Assembly: GCF_006539165.1 (NCBI RefSeq)
Contig: NZ_BJMM01000003.1
Location: 62,001 to 126,000, forward strand
DNA length: 64,000 bases
Reading direction: 5' to 3'
Source of the DNA: Streptomyces cacaoi
GTDB taxonomy: Bacteria > Actinomycetota > Actinomycetes > Streptomycetales > Streptomycetaceae
Positions 1 to 8,444 of this stretch are shown one piece after another. The position numbers and the translations under genes are program-made. How positions within the stretch are numbered: the first letter of the stretch is position 1; every line of letters starts with the position of its first letter. Below the pieces are notes generated by a model. It made no database searches, was not told the origin of the DNA, and was given only the letters and a program-made list of their open reading frames with translations.

Positions 1-432
1 AGCGACCGGTTCATCGGGCGCGGCTGGGCCTTTCCGCTGCGCGTCGGGCCGACCGGCGGCATCGGCATGGTCGAGCGCGACCGGGAGATCGCGGAGGCGA
101 TCCGGCTGGTGCTGGGCACGGCGCCCGGCGAGCGGCCGATGCGGCCCGAGTTCGGCTGCGGCATCCACGACCACGTCTTCGACCCGACGGACGGGGCCAC
201 CGCCGGGCGGATCGCCGAGGAGGTCCGGGTGGCGCTCGACCGCTGGGAGCCGCGCATCGAGGTCACCGATGTGACCGTCGCGTTCGACGCCGTCGACGAC
301 GGCACCCTCTACATCGATGTGCGCTACACCGTGCGGGCCACCAACGACCGGCGCAATCTGGTGTTCCCCTTCTACTCGATCCCCTCGGCACCGGAGGCGG
401 ACCCGTCCGCGCGGGACACGGGGGTGCGCTGA
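1..432 (+). CDS. GPW/gp25-like baseplate wedge protein, 5' truncated
   Basis: The reading frame is open from base 1 and the residues before the internal Met at 67 (RFIGRGWAFPLRVGPTGGI) are typical of the N-terminus of gp25/GPW-family proteins, so the true start lies left of the window. The family (T4 gp25, P2 W) forms part of the baseplate wedge that holds the contractile sheath on the tube. The core around EFGCGIHDHVFDP fits the family's conserved RPEFGxxxxxxxF region. Its stop shares one base (TGATG) with the next gene, so the two are translationally coupled. With the following J-like and I-like genes it is the end of a contractile injection system locus, not an isolated prophage remnant: no head, lysis or integration genes follow. 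Confidence 0.9.
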   Translation, partial: SDRFIGRGWAFPLRVGPTGGIGMVERDREIAEAIRLVLGTAPGERPMRPEFGCGIHDHVFDPTDGATAGRIAEEVRVALDRWEPRIEVTDVTVAFDAVDDGTLYIDVRYTVRATNDRRNLVFPFYSIPSAPEADPSARDTGVR

Positions 433-2399
433 TGGCGCTGCCCTCACCCCATCTGGACGACCGGCGGTTCCAGCAGCTCGTCGACGAGGCGAAGCGCTAT
501 GTGCAGCAGCGCGCGCCGGAGTGGACCGATCACAACGTCTCCGACCCGGGCGTCACCCTCATCGAGACCTTCGCCTACATGGTCGACCAGCTCCTCTACC
601 GCCTCAACCGGGTGCCCGAGAAGAACTACGCCGCCTTTCTCGACCTGTTGGGGGTGCGGCTCTTCCCGCCCACGGCGGCCACCGGCGAGGTCGACTTCTG
701 GCTGTCGGCGCCGCAGCCCGAGACGGTGCTGCTCCCCGCCGGAACGGAGGTGGCGGCGCCCTCGCGGGGCGAGGCCGAGGACGTGGTGGTCTTCTCCACC
801 ACCGAGGAACTGCCCATCGTCCCCAGCGAGTTGACCCGGCTGGTGACCTCCCCCGCCTCCGGGGAGCAGACGGACCGCACGGGCACCCTCGCCGAGGGCG
901 CGGACGTCCCCTGCTTCCAGGCGCAGCCGGCGGCGGGGGACGCGCTGCTGTTCGGGCTGCCGACGGCCGTGCCGCGCTGCGTCGTCGTGGTGCGGCTCGA
1001 CAGCAGGGTCGAGGGAGTCGGCGTCGACCCGCGCCATCCGCCGCTGGTGTGGGAGGCATGGGACGGCGCCCGGTGGGCCGGGTGCGAGACCGCGTCCGAC
1101 ACCACCGGCGGCCTCAACCGGCCCGGCGAGGTGGTGGTGTTCGTCCCGGCGGCGCACACGGCCTCCGTCGTCGCCGGTGTCCGCGCCGGCTGGCTGCGCT
1201 GCCGGGTCACCCCGCCGGAGCGCGGCCAGCCGTTCTACTCGGAGTCGCCGACGGTCCGGGAGGCCGAGGTGTTCACCGTCGGCGGCACCGCGACGGTCGA
1301 GCACGCCGAAACCGTGCACGACGTCCCCCTGGGCGTCTCCGAAGGGATCCCGGGCCAGCGCTTCACGCTCAGCAGGCCCCCGGTGCTGCTCGACGGCGCG
1401 CCGCCCGTCGTGGAGGTGTCGTCCGGCGAGGGCTGGCAGACCTGGACGCCCGTCGAGCACTTCGGCGCCTCCGCGCCCGGCGACCGGCACGTCGTGATCG
1501 ACGCCGCACACGGCGAGTTCGCCTTCCCGCCCGCGGTACGCGAACAGGACGGCACGCTGCGCACCTACGGCGCCGTGCCCCCCAAGGGCGCCCGCCTCCG
1601 GGTGCCGCGCTACCGCACCGGAGGCGGCGCCGCCGGCAATGTCGCGCGCGGCGCGATCTCGGTGCTGCGCAGCTCGGTTCCGTACGTCGCCAGGGTGGAC
1701 AACCGGGAGGCGGCGCGCGGCGGCGTCGACGGCGAGACCGTGGAGAACGCGAAGCTGCGGGCGCCGCACATGCTCCGGATGCAGGAGCGGGCGGTCACCG
1801 CCGAGGACCACGAGCGGATCGCCCGGCAGGCCGCGCCCTCGGTCCGCCGGGTGTGCTGCCTGCCGGCCCGCGCCGGGGAGGCCGGTGCCGTGCGCGTCCT
1901 GGTCGTGCCCGACGCGGTCGCCGACGACGGGGACCGGCTGCGGTTCGAGCAGCTGATCCCCTCCGAGCAGGTGCTCTCCGCGATCGCCGCACAGCTCGAC
2001 GAACGACGGCTCCTCGGCACCCGGCTCGTCGTCGAACCCCCCGCCTACCAGGGGGTCACGGTCGTTGCCCGGCTCGTCGCCGCACCCGGGGACGTGGACC
2101 GGGTGCGCGAGGAGGCGACCGACGCCCTCTTCCGCCATCTCGACCCGCTGGACGGCGGCTCCCAGCACACCGGTTGGCCCTTCGGCCGCGCCGTGCAGTA
2201 CGGGGAGGTCTTCGCCGTGCTCCAGGGCGTCGCCGACGCCGTCCTGGTCGAGGAGGTGCTGCTGTTCCCCGCCGATCCCATCACCGGGCGACGCGGCTCC
2301 CCGGCCCAGCGGATCGACGTGGCGCCCGACGCGCTCGTCTTCTCCTACCGGCACCAGGTCGTCGTCACCGCCGCCGGCGCACCGGAGGACGCCGGATGA
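432..2399 (+). CDS. Baseplate assembly protein, gpJ-like (CIS/phage-tail-like)
   Basis: 655-residue protein of the putative baseplate assembly family that includes phage P2 gpJ-like wedge proteins. The N-terminus has the usual LDDRRFQQLVDEAKRYV and DPGVTLIETFAYMVDQLLYRLN stretches (about residues 9-55), which in this family form the helical region joining the wedge. The C-terminal third holds AEDHERIARQ and HTGWPFGRAVQYGEVF, also typical of large actinobacterial J-like proteins. It probably forms the baseplate wedge with gp25. The ATG overlaps the preceding TGA by one base, and the stop overlaps the next start (ATGA). A long open frame on the opposite strand is a G+C shadow. Confidence 0.9.
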   Translation: MALPSPHLDDRRFQQLVDEAKRYVQQRAPEWTDHNVSDPGVTLIETFAYMVDQLLYRLNRVPEKNYAAFLDLLGVRLFPPTAATGEVDFWLSAPQPETVLLPAGTEVAAPSRGEAEDVVVFSTTEELPIVPSELTRLVTSPASGEQTDRTGTLAEGADVPCFQAQPAAGDALLFGLPTAVPRCVVVVRLDSRVEGVGVDPRHPPLVWEAWDGARWAGCETASDTTGGLNRPGEVVVFVPAAHTASVVAGVRAGWLRCRVTPPERGQPFYSESPTVREAEVFTVGGTATVEHAETVHDVPLGVSEGIPGQRFTLSRPPVLLDGAPPVVEVSSGEGWQTWTPVEHFGASAPGDRHVVIDAAHGEFAFPPAVREQDGTLRTYGAVPPKGARLRVPRYRTGGGAAGNVARGAISVLRSSVPYVARVDNREAARGGVDGETVENAKLRAPHMLRMQERAVTAEDHERIARQAAPSVRRVCCLPARAGEAGAVRVLVVPDAVADDGDRLRFEQLIPSEQVLSAIAAQLDERRLLGTRLVVEPPAYQGVTVVARLVAAPGDVDRVREEATDALFRHLDPLDGGSQHTGWPFGRAVQYGEVFAVLQGVADAVLVEEVLLFPADPITGRRGSPAQRIDVAPDALVFSYRHQVVVTAAGAPEDAG

Positions 2400-2956
2400 C
2401 CCGCGCGGCGATACCCGGACTCCCCACACCGCACCCGATCGGTGAGCAGCTGCCCGCGCTGTACGCCGACGACGCCTTGGCGCAGCGGTTCACCGCCGGG
2501 CTGGACACCGTCCTCGCCCCGGTGTTCGCCACCCTGGACAACCTTCCCGCCTACTTCGATCCCCGGCTCGCCCCCGCGGACTTCGTCGACTGGCTGGCCA
2601 CCTGGGTCGGTGTCGAGCCCGGGCGGATGCCCGAGGAACTGCGGCGGACGCTGGTGGCGCGCGCCGTGGAGCTGCACCGGTGGCGCGGCACCCGACGGGG
2701 CCTGGCCGAACGGCTCCGGCTCTGTCTGGGCGTCCACGCCGAGATCGTCGACGGCGGCGGGGTGACCTGGTCGACCACGCCGGGCGCCGAGCTGCCCCCG
2801 GAACCCTCCGGCGAACTGCTGGTGCGGGTCCGCCCGGCGGAGGGCCGCCCCGTGGACGAGCGCGAGGTGCTCGACCTCGTCACCGCGTCCTGTCCCGTCC
2901 ATCTCAGCTGCCGCGTCGAGATCCTGACCGGCCCGCCCGCCGACGGAGGGAACTGA
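2396..2956 (+). CDS. Phage tail protein, gpI-like baseplate component
   Basis: 186 residues beginning MTRAAIPGLPTPHPIGEQLP. The part LPALYADDALAQRFTAGLD and the later FVDWLATWVGVE with RRTLVARAVELHRWRGTRRG match the P2 gpI-like tail protein family found in contractile injection system clusters, where it binds the J-like wedge protein. The start ATG at 2396 overlaps the stop of the J-like gene by 4 bp (ATGA); longer upstream readings of this frame run antiparallel to nothing and only overlay the J-like gene, so they were discarded. It is the third gene of a tightly coupled baseplate operon. Confidence 0.85.
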   Translation: MTRAAIPGLPTPHPIGEQLPALYADDALAQRFTAGLDTVLAPVFATLDNLPAYFDPRLAPADFVDWLATWVGVEPGRMPEELRRTLVARAVELHRWRGTRRGLAERLRLCLGVHAEIVDGGGVTWSTTPGAELPPEPSGELLVRVRPAEGRPVDEREVLDLVTASCPVHLSCRVEILTGPPADGGN

Positions 2957-2958
2957 CC

Positions 2959-4275
2959 ATGCGCTCCTGCCCGGCCTGCGGAACGGCCAACGGGGAGACC
3001 GACGACTTCTGCGGCAACTGCGGTGCGTACCTGGGCTGGTCCCGCGGCACCACCACCCCCGCCTCCCCTCCGGCCGACCCCGCCCCCGCCTCTCCTCCGG
3101 CCGCGCCCGCCCCTCCCTCCTCTCCGGCCGGCGACGGCCCCGACTCCCCTTCCTCCGCGAGGGATTCCGGCTCCCCCTCGTCCGCGAGCGGTTCCGGCGC
3201 TCCCTCTGCCGCCGGCGGCTCCGCCTCGCCTCGCGGCACGCCCGCCCCCGCCTCTCCTCGCGGGGCGAGCGGTTCCGCCCCGGCGCCGGACGCCGCCCCG
3301 CCCCGGCCGCCGGACGCCGCCGCCCCGGACGTCCCCGCGTCCGGGCCGCCCGGACCGGACGGAGCGCCGCGGCCCCCGGGTCCGTCACCGCGCCCCGGCA
3401 CGGGACCGGCCCGGCGCCCGCCCGAACCGTCCCCCGTGCCGCCCCGGGTGCCGCCGGCCGGGGCACCCGGGCAGCGGCAGGACGGCGACGACGACGGTCC
3501 GGTGGGCGCCGTCCAGCCGGCCAAGCCCGTCGCCCGGCGCCCGGTGACCCGTACCCCCGTGGCGGAGGACCGGTCCGACGGCCCGCCCTGCCCGTCCTGT
3601 GCGACCCCGAACTCTCCGGAGCGCCGGTTCTGCCGCCGGTGCGCGGCACCGCTCCGCCCCGCCGAGCCCGTGCCGAAGCTGCCGTGGTGGCGCACGGTGT
3701 GGCCGTTCCGGCGCCGGGTGCGGGGCGGCTCCGGCCGGCTGGTGCGGGGCCTCGTCGTCCTGGGCGCGGTGCTCGGGCTCGTCGCGGGCGGCTTCCTGCT
3801 GTTTCCGGCCGGCCGTACCGCCGTCGAGGACATCCGGGACAAGCTCGGTGACGCCGCCGAGATCAGCCCGGTGAAGGTCACCGCCGACGCGCAGGTGCCG
3901 GGACACCCCGCCGGCGACGCGACCGACGGGGTGACCAACACCTACTGGGGCACCCCCGCGCCGGGCGCCACCGTCTCCTGCCGGTTCGCCCAGCCGTTCC
4001 GGCTGGTGGCCGTGGTGGTGCACACCGGCGCCTCCAAGGAACCGGCGGAGTTCCGCGCACAGGCCAGGCCCGTGCGCGCCGACCTCGTCGTCCGGGAGGA
4101 GGACGGCACCCGCCACACCAAGGAGCTCACCCTGAACGACAAACCGGGGCCGCAGACCGTACGGACGGGTATTTCCGACGTCGTCGAGGTCCGCTTCGTC
4201 GTGCGGGCGGCGGCCGGCACGGGCAAGGGCCGCCATGTCGCCCTCGGCGAGCTGGAGTTCCGCAAGCGCAGCTGA
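2959..4275 (+). CDS. CisA-like membrane protein: zinc ribbon, Pro-rich linker, one TM, discoidin-like domain
   Basis: 438 residues starting 2 bp after the I-like gene. The N-terminus has a zinc ribbon (C4, C7, C18, C21). Residues about 26-205 are Pro/Ala/Ser-rich and probably disordered. A second ribbon (CPSCATPN...CRRC) lies near residue 211. One membrane helix is seen at about 263-283 (VRGLVVLGAVLGLVAGG), then an outside domain (about 308-438) with discoidin/galactose-binding features, ending in ALGELEFRKR. Streptomyces CIS particles need CisA, a bitopic protein with a disordered cytoplasmic part and a carbohydrate-binding-like outer domain, to attach to the membrane when the cell envelope is stressed. 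Position at the end of the baseplate operon and architecture make this the likely counterpart; this is inference, not a sequence comparison. Confidence 0.75.
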   Translation: MRSCPACGTANGETDDFCGNCGAYLGWSRGTTTPASPPADPAPASPPAAPAPPSSPAGDGPDSPSSARDSGSPSSASGSGAPSAAGGSASPRGTPAPASPRGASGSAPAPDAAPPRPPDAAAPDVPASGPPGPDGAPRPPGPSPRPGTGPARRPPEPSPVPPRVPPAGAPGQRQDGDDDGPVGAVQPAKPVARRPVTRTPVAEDRSDGPPCPSCATPNSPERRFCRRCAAPLRPAEPVPKLPWWRTVWPFRRRVRGGSGRLVRGLVVLGAVLGLVAGGFLLFPAGRTAVEDIRDKLGDAAEISPVKVTADAQVPGHPAGDATDGVTNTYWGTPAPGATVSCRFAQPFRLVAVVVHTGASKEPAEFRAQARPVRADLVVREEDGTRHTKELTLNDKPGPQTVRTGISDVVEVRFVVRAAAGTGKGRHVALGELEFRKRS

Positions 4276-4373
4276 CGACCGCACCCGGCGTCCGGCCGCC
4301 GTGCCCGACCGTCCCGGCCGGGGCATGGAGGCCGCGCCGGGCCCGAGCCGCGCCCGCCGCCCGCACGGCACGG

Positions 4374-5150
4374 TCAGGGGGTGGGCAGCCCGGCGGGGCG
4401 GACGGGCCGGCCGAAGCGGACCGGCACACCGGGGGAGTACAGCACGCTCACCGGCGGCCCGGCCGGCGCCGGCAGACCGGCCGCGGCCACCAACTCCTCG
4501 TCGCACTCCAGGAGTTCGGCCCGGTGCAGCGGCCAGCGCGGATGGACGTTGCGCAGATAGACGGAGCGGCCGAAGAAGGCGTTGTGCATGCCCCAGCGGG
4601 CGGTCAGGAAGAGTTCGAGTGCGCTCGGCTCCTCGATCCGCTCACCGACCCGCACCGCGAGCCGGCAGCGCGCCCCGCGCGGGCCCGGCCACCGGCGCCT
4701 GCTGGTGTAGCTGACGGTGCCGGCGTCGCTGCGGATCGCCATCCGGGCCCACATGTACGGCATCCGGAAGACGCTCCGGGCGATGGCCACCGGCAGCAGC
4801 CGCGACGCCTCCAGCGAACGGAACACCACACCGCGCCGGCCGTGCCGGTCCACCGAGTACAGCCGCACATTCGTCTCGGGAAAGGTGCCGAGGTAGGGCA
4901 CACCCGGCAGCCCGAACCAGCCCACCCGGTACATCCGGAACGCCACCAGACCGACGTAGGTGAGCCCGTCGTGGGTGTCCGGCACGGTCCCGCGCGGCAG
5001 CAGGGGCGCCACCTCGGCCGGGTCGACGGCCCAGTGCAGAAAGGACAGATCGAGCCAGGACTGGGTGAGCAGCGGCCCTGCGACCCGGCGCACCGGCTCG
5101 GGCGTTATCGGCTCGGCGGAGACAGCAGCATCGGACACCATCTCGGACAT
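4374..5150 (-). CDS. DUF2071 (YqjF-like) family protein
   Basis: 258 residues from the ATG at 5150 (MSEMVSDAAVSAEPITPEP). An upstream extension to 5276 is possible but unlike the family. LLTQSWLDLSFLHWAVDP, LTYVGLVAFRM and TFPETNVRLYSVDRHGRRGV are the standard DUF2071 motifs. The family has no settled biochemical role; members are often found beside redox or sigma-factor genes. Here it converges on the CIS locus and is divergent from the HipA-like gene, so it is probably a single-gene unit. Confidence 0.8.
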   Translation of the reverse strand: MSEMVSDAAVSAEPITPEPVRRVAGPLLTQSWLDLSFLHWAVDPAEVAPLLPRGTVPDTHDGLTYVGLVAFRMYRVGWFGLPGVPYLGTFPETNVRLYSVDRHGRRGVVFRSLEASRLLPVAIARSVFRMPYMWARMAIRSDAGTVSYTSRRRWPGPRGARCRLAVRVGERIEEPSALELFLTARWGMHNAFFGRSVYLRNVHPRWPLHRAELLECDEELVAAAGLPAPAGPPVSVLYSPGVPVRFGRPVRPAGLPTP

Positions 5151-5314
5151 CGCCCCAGCGTCGCACACCGGCCCATGGCACCCGCACGGTGGGAGGAAGC
5201 GGCAGGGCGCCGCTCGGCTCCGGCCAACGCCCTTCGTCCGGCCCGGCGTCGGCCGCCGCACACGGTGGAGGGTCACGCCGCGTGACGAGCGGACCCCCGG
5301 ACCACCGGGCCGGA

Positions 5315-5320
5315 TAGCCT
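5315..5320 (+). promoter_or_regulatory. TANNNT -10 of a probable leaderless promoter
   Basis: TAGCCT ends 6 nt before the ATG at 5327. This is the spacing expected if transcription starts at the A of the start codon. No convincing -35 is visible. A weak GGGGA next to the ATG is too close to act as a normal ribosome binding site. Confidence 0.45.
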
Positions 5321-5326
5321 TGGGGA

Positions 5327-6142
5327 ATGCTGCCCGAAGTCACAGCCATCCGCTATGTCACCCCGCTGCGCGAGGGTGGCTCGCTCCCCGGGATCGTCGA
5401 GGCCGACGATCTGGGGACGTACGTCATGAAGTTCACCGGCGCCGGTCAGGGGCGCAAGACGCTGGTCGCCGAGGTGCTGTGCGGGGAACTGGCCCGCAGG
5501 CTGGGGCTGCGGGTGCCGGATCTGGTCCGGATATGGCTCGATCCGGTGATCGGCCGGTCGGAGCCGGACGAGGAGGTGCAGGAACTGCTCAAGTCCAGCG
5601 GCGGCCTGAACCTCGGTATGGATTTCCTGCCGGGCGCGCTCGGTTTCGATCCGCTCGCCTACGAGGTCGGGCCCGAGGAAGCCGGACGGATCGTCTGGTT
5701 CGACGCGCTCGTGGGCAATGTGGACCGTTCCTGGCGCAACCCCAACATGCTGGTCTGGCACGGCGATCTGTGGCTGATCGACCACGGTGCGACGTTGATC
5801 TTCCACCACAACTGGCCGGCGGCGGGGAAGGCGGCGGAGCGTCCGTACGACGCCTCGGACCACGCCCTGGCCCCCTTCGCCCCCGATGTCGCCGCGGCAG
5901 CCGAGCAGCTCGCGCCCCTGGTGACGCCCGGGCTCCTCGCCGAGTGCGCCGCGCAGATCCCCGACGAGTGGCTGGCCGACGAGCCCGGGTTCGCGAGCCC
6001 GGACGAGGTGCGTGCCGCGTACACCGAGGCGCTGGCCCCGCGCGCGGCCACCCTGCACGAGCGGATCACACTGGGCGAACCGAGCAAGGACCGGCCCTCG
6101 CAGGCGCCGGGCTGGCTCACCGGGAAGGACGAGGCCAAGTGA
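5327..6142 (+). CDS. HipA-like kinase family protein
   Basis: 271 residues. The protein keeps the C-lobe of the HipA/PI4K-like kinase fold: a catalytic-loop-like NVDRSWRNPNM with Asp at 133 and a metal-binding-like IDHG with Asp at 152, in place of the HxxN/DFD motifs of classic HipA. It is much shorter than E. coli HipA (about 440 residues) and lacks the N-terminal HipA subdomain. No HipB-like repressor is adjacent. Its stop overlaps the GTG of the DUF3037 gene (GTGA), and this gene pair recurs in actinobacteria. The target is unknown. Probably leaderless from the TAGCCT at 5315-5320. Confidence 0.8.
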   Translation: MLPEVTAIRYVTPLREGGSLPGIVEADDLGTYVMKFTGAGQGRKTLVAEVLCGELARRLGLRVPDLVRIWLDPVIGRSEPDEEVQELLKSSGGLNLGMDFLPGALGFDPLAYEVGPEEAGRIVWFDALVGNVDRSWRNPNMLVWHGDLWLIDHGATLIFHHNWPAAGKAAERPYDASDHALAPFAPDVAAAAEQLAPLVTPGLLAECAAQIPDEWLADEPGFASPDEVRAAYTEALAPRAATLHERITLGEPSKDRPSQAPGWLTGKDEAK

Positions 6143-6552
6143 CGACGAGCCGAGTGGCGCCGGGCGCCCGCAGCGACCTCGACGTCTTCGAGTACGCGCT
6201 GCTGCGTGTCGTCCCGCACATCGAGCGGGGCGAGCTGATGAACGCCGGAGTCGTGGTCTACTGCCGCGCGCGGTCCTTCCTGGCCGCGCGTACCCACCTG
6301 GACGAGGACCGGCTGTACGCCCTCGACCCGTCGGCGGATGTGCGCGGGGTCCGTGCCGCGCTGCGTGCCGTCGAGGGCACCTGCGCCGGGGGAGTGGCGG
6401 CAGGACAGGCGGCCGGGGAGGACGCGGGGCGCCGGTTCCGGTGGCTGGTGGCGCCGCGCAGCACCGTCGTGCAGCCCGGGCCGGTGCACAGCGGGCTGAC
6501 CGTCGATCCGGAGGCGGAGGTCGAGCGGCTGCTCGACCTGCTCGTGCGCTGA
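6139..6552 (+). CDS. DUF3037 family protein, coupled to the HipA-like kinase
   Basis: 137 residues from the GTG at 6139, which overlaps the kinase stop by 4 bp, so no other start is needed. VFEYALLRVVPHIERGELMNAGVVVYC is the DUF3037 signature region. The function is unknown. Genetic coupling to a HipA-like kinase suggests that it is a substrate, regulator or antitoxin-like partner of that kinase. Confidence 0.85.
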   Translation: MTTSRVAPGARSDLDVFEYALLRVVPHIERGELMNAGVVVYCRARSFLAARTHLDEDRLYALDPSADVRGVRAALRAVEGTCAGGVAAGQAAGEDAGRRFRWLVAPRSTVVQPGPVHSGLTVDPEAEVERLLDLLVR

Positions 6553-6597
6553 GTCCCGCCCTGCGCAGACCGGGAAGTGGAGCCCGCAGGGCCACCG

Positions 6598-6626
6598 TTG
6601 ACAGGGCGTTGCCCGCCTCATAGCGT
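6598..6626 (+). promoter_or_regulatory. sigma70-type promoter for the fabG-like gene
   Basis: A consensus -35 TTGACA (6598-6603), a 17-nt spacer and TAGCGT (6621-6626) form one of the clearest vegetative promoters in the window. The start site would be near 6633, giving a leader of about 55 nt before the ATG at 6687, with GAGGAGAG as the ribosome binding site. Confidence 0.75.
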
Positions 6627-6686
6627 CACGTCTGCCGTAGGTACTAAGCGGTTGCTCACCCACTTGAGGCGCGAGGAGAGACCAGC

Positions 6687-7448
6687 ATGTCGACCACCGA
6701 GCAGCGAGTCGCGATCGTCACCGGGGCAGCCCGGGGCATCGGCGCCGCCACGGCCGTCCGCCTGGCGGCCGAGGGGCACGCCGTCGCCGTTCTCGATCTC
6801 GACGAGAGCGCCTGCGCGCAGACCGTCGCCACCATCACCGAGCACGGTGGCACGGCGCTCGCCGTGGGCTGCGACGTCTCCGACTCCGCACAGGTGGAGG
6901 CCGCCGTCGCCCGGGTCACCCAGGAGCTGGGCGCACCCCTCGTGCTCGTCAACAACGCGGGCGTCCTGCGCGACAACCTGCTGTTCAAGATGAGCGACGA
7001 CGACTGGGACACGGTCATGAACGTGCATCTGCGCGGCGCGTTCCTGATGTCGAGGGCCTGCCAGAAGCACATGGTGGACGCCGGGTACGGCCGGATCGTC
7101 AACCTCTCCTCGTCCTCCGCGCTGGGCAACCGCGGGCAGGTCAACTACGCCGCGGCCAAGGCCGGTATGCAGGGCTTCACCAAAACCCTCGCCAAGGAGC
7201 TGGGCAAGTTCGGCATCACCGCCAACGCCGTCGCCCCCGGCTTCATCGCCACCGACATGACGGCGGCCACCGCCGAACGCGTCGGCATGGGCTTCGACGA
7301 CTTCAAGGCGGCGGCCGCCACCCAGATCCCCGTCCAGCGGGTGGGCGCGCCGGAGGACATCGCCAACGCCGTCGCCTTCTTCACCGACGAGAAGGCCGGT
7401 TTCGTCTCGGGCCAGGTGCTGTACGTGGCCGGCGGACCGCTCAACTGA
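6687..7448 (+). CDS. fabG: 3-oxoacyl-ACP reductase-type SDR (FabG family)
   Basis: 253 residues. NAD(P)-binding TGAARGIG (12-19), NNAG (89-92) and the catalytic Ser about 141 with Y154xxxK158 are all present. It has the FabG-like NYAAAKAG motif and MTAA segment, and a PEDIANAV...SGQVLYVAGGP C-terminus. The family reduces beta-ketoacyl thioesters with NADPH. No other fatty acid synthesis gene is adjacent, so this is probably an extra FabG and the exact substrate is open. Followed after 26 bp by a second SDR gene, likely in the same transcript from the promoter at 6598-6626. Confidence 0.85.
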   Translation: MSTTEQRVAIVTGAARGIGAATAVRLAAEGHAVAVLDLDESACAQTVATITEHGGTALAVGCDVSDSAQVEAAVARVTQELGAPLVLVNNAGVLRDNLLFKMSDDDWDTVMNVHLRGAFLMSRACQKHMVDAGYGRIVNLSSSSALGNRGQVNYAAAKAGMQGFTKTLAKELGKFGITANAVAPGFIATDMTAATAERVGMGFDDFKAAAATQIPVQRVGAPEDIANAVAFFTDEKAGFVSGQVLYVAGGPLN

Positions 7449-7474
7449 CCGCACGGCGAAGGAGGGTGAGCGAG

Positions 7475-8251
7475 ATGACGCAGCAGCAACAGCCCGCCGA
7501 GCGGCCGGACAGCGGCCGGGTCGCGCTGGTCACGGGCGCCAGCCGGGGCATCGGCTACGCGATCGCGGAGGCGCTGGTCGCGCGGGGCGACCGGGTGTGC
7601 ATCACCGGCCGCAACGAGGACGCGCTGAAGGCGGCCGTCGAACAGCTCGGCGCCGACCGGGCGATGGCCGTCCCCGGCAAGGCACACGACCCGGAGCACC
7701 AGGCCGCGGTCGTCGACCGGATCATGGAGGTCCACGGCCGTATCGACCACCTGGTCAACAACGCGGGCACCAACCCCGTCTTCGGGCCGATGGCCGACCT
7801 CGACCTCGGGGTCGCCCGCAAGGTGTACGAGACGAACGTGCTCTCCGCGCTCGGCCTCGCCCAGCGCACCTGGGCCGCCTGGCAGAAGGAGAACGGCGGC
7901 TCGATCCTCAACATGGCCTCCATCGCGGGGGTTTCGGCCTCCCCGTTCATCGGCGCCTACGGCATGAGCAAGGCCGCCATGATCAACCTCACCCAGCAGC
8001 TCGCCCACGAGTTCGCGCCCCGGGTACGGGTCAACGTCCTCGTACCGGCCGTGGTGAAGACCAGGTTCGCCACCGCGCTCTACGAGGGCCGCGAGGAGGA
8101 CGCCGCCGCCCGCTACCCGATGGGGCGGCTGGGCGCGCCGGAGGACATCGCCGGCGCGGCCACGTTCCTCACCTCGGACGCGGCCGGCTGGATCACCGGC
8201 CAGAGCCTCGTCGTCGACGGCGGACTGGCCCTCAACGCCGGCGTCGAATAG
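7475..8251 (+). CDS. SDR family oxidoreductase
   Basis: 258 residues. The start was set to ATG 7475 because AGGAGG (7460-7465) lies 9 nt before it; the GTG at 7466 overlaps that ribosome binding site. Motifs: TGASRGIG (20-27), NNAG (95-98), Y162xxxK166 in AYGMSKA, and a PEDIAGAATFLTSD...GQSLVVDGG end. It is a classical SDR of the FabG-like group with unknown substrate. It follows fabG closely and ends before a strong hairpin (8271-8298). Confidence 0.88.
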   Translation: MTQQQQPAERPDSGRVALVTGASRGIGYAIAEALVARGDRVCITGRNEDALKAAVEQLGADRAMAVPGKAHDPEHQAAVVDRIMEVHGRIDHLVNNAGTNPVFGPMADLDLGVARKVYETNVLSALGLAQRTWAAWQKENGGSILNMASIAGVSASPFIGAYGMSKAAMINLTQQLAHEFAPRVRVNVLVPAVVKTRFATALYEGREEDAAARYPMGRLGAPEDIAGAATFLTSDAAGWITGQSLVVDGGLALNAGVE

Positions 8252-8270
8252 CCGCGATCCACGGTGGACG

Positions 8271-8298
8271 GCCGCCGCCGGTACCCGCCGGCGGCGGC
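8271..8298 (+). terminator. Hairpin after the SDR pair
   Basis: A perfect 11-bp stem (GCCGCCGCCGG / CCGGCGGCGGC) with a 6-nt loop TACCCG starts 19 nt after the SDR stop. There is no U tract, as is usual for Streptomyces terminators. Confidence 0.6.
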
Positions 8299-8444
8299 GC
8301 CGCTCCCTCCCCTCGTTCCCGTCCGCCCCGGGTCTTCCACCCCGGTACCCGGCCGCAACGGGCTGTCGGTGCGCGGCGGTACGGTCGTGGCCGAAGCGTG
8401 GGCAGCGGGCCTGCGCAGGCGGAACGCATCCGAAGGGGGAGCGC

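Noticed and set aside
444..2429. 661-residue open frame on the minus strand opposite the J-like gene
   Set aside because: High-G+C shadow; the plus-strand frame has clear baseplate family motifs and tight overlaps.
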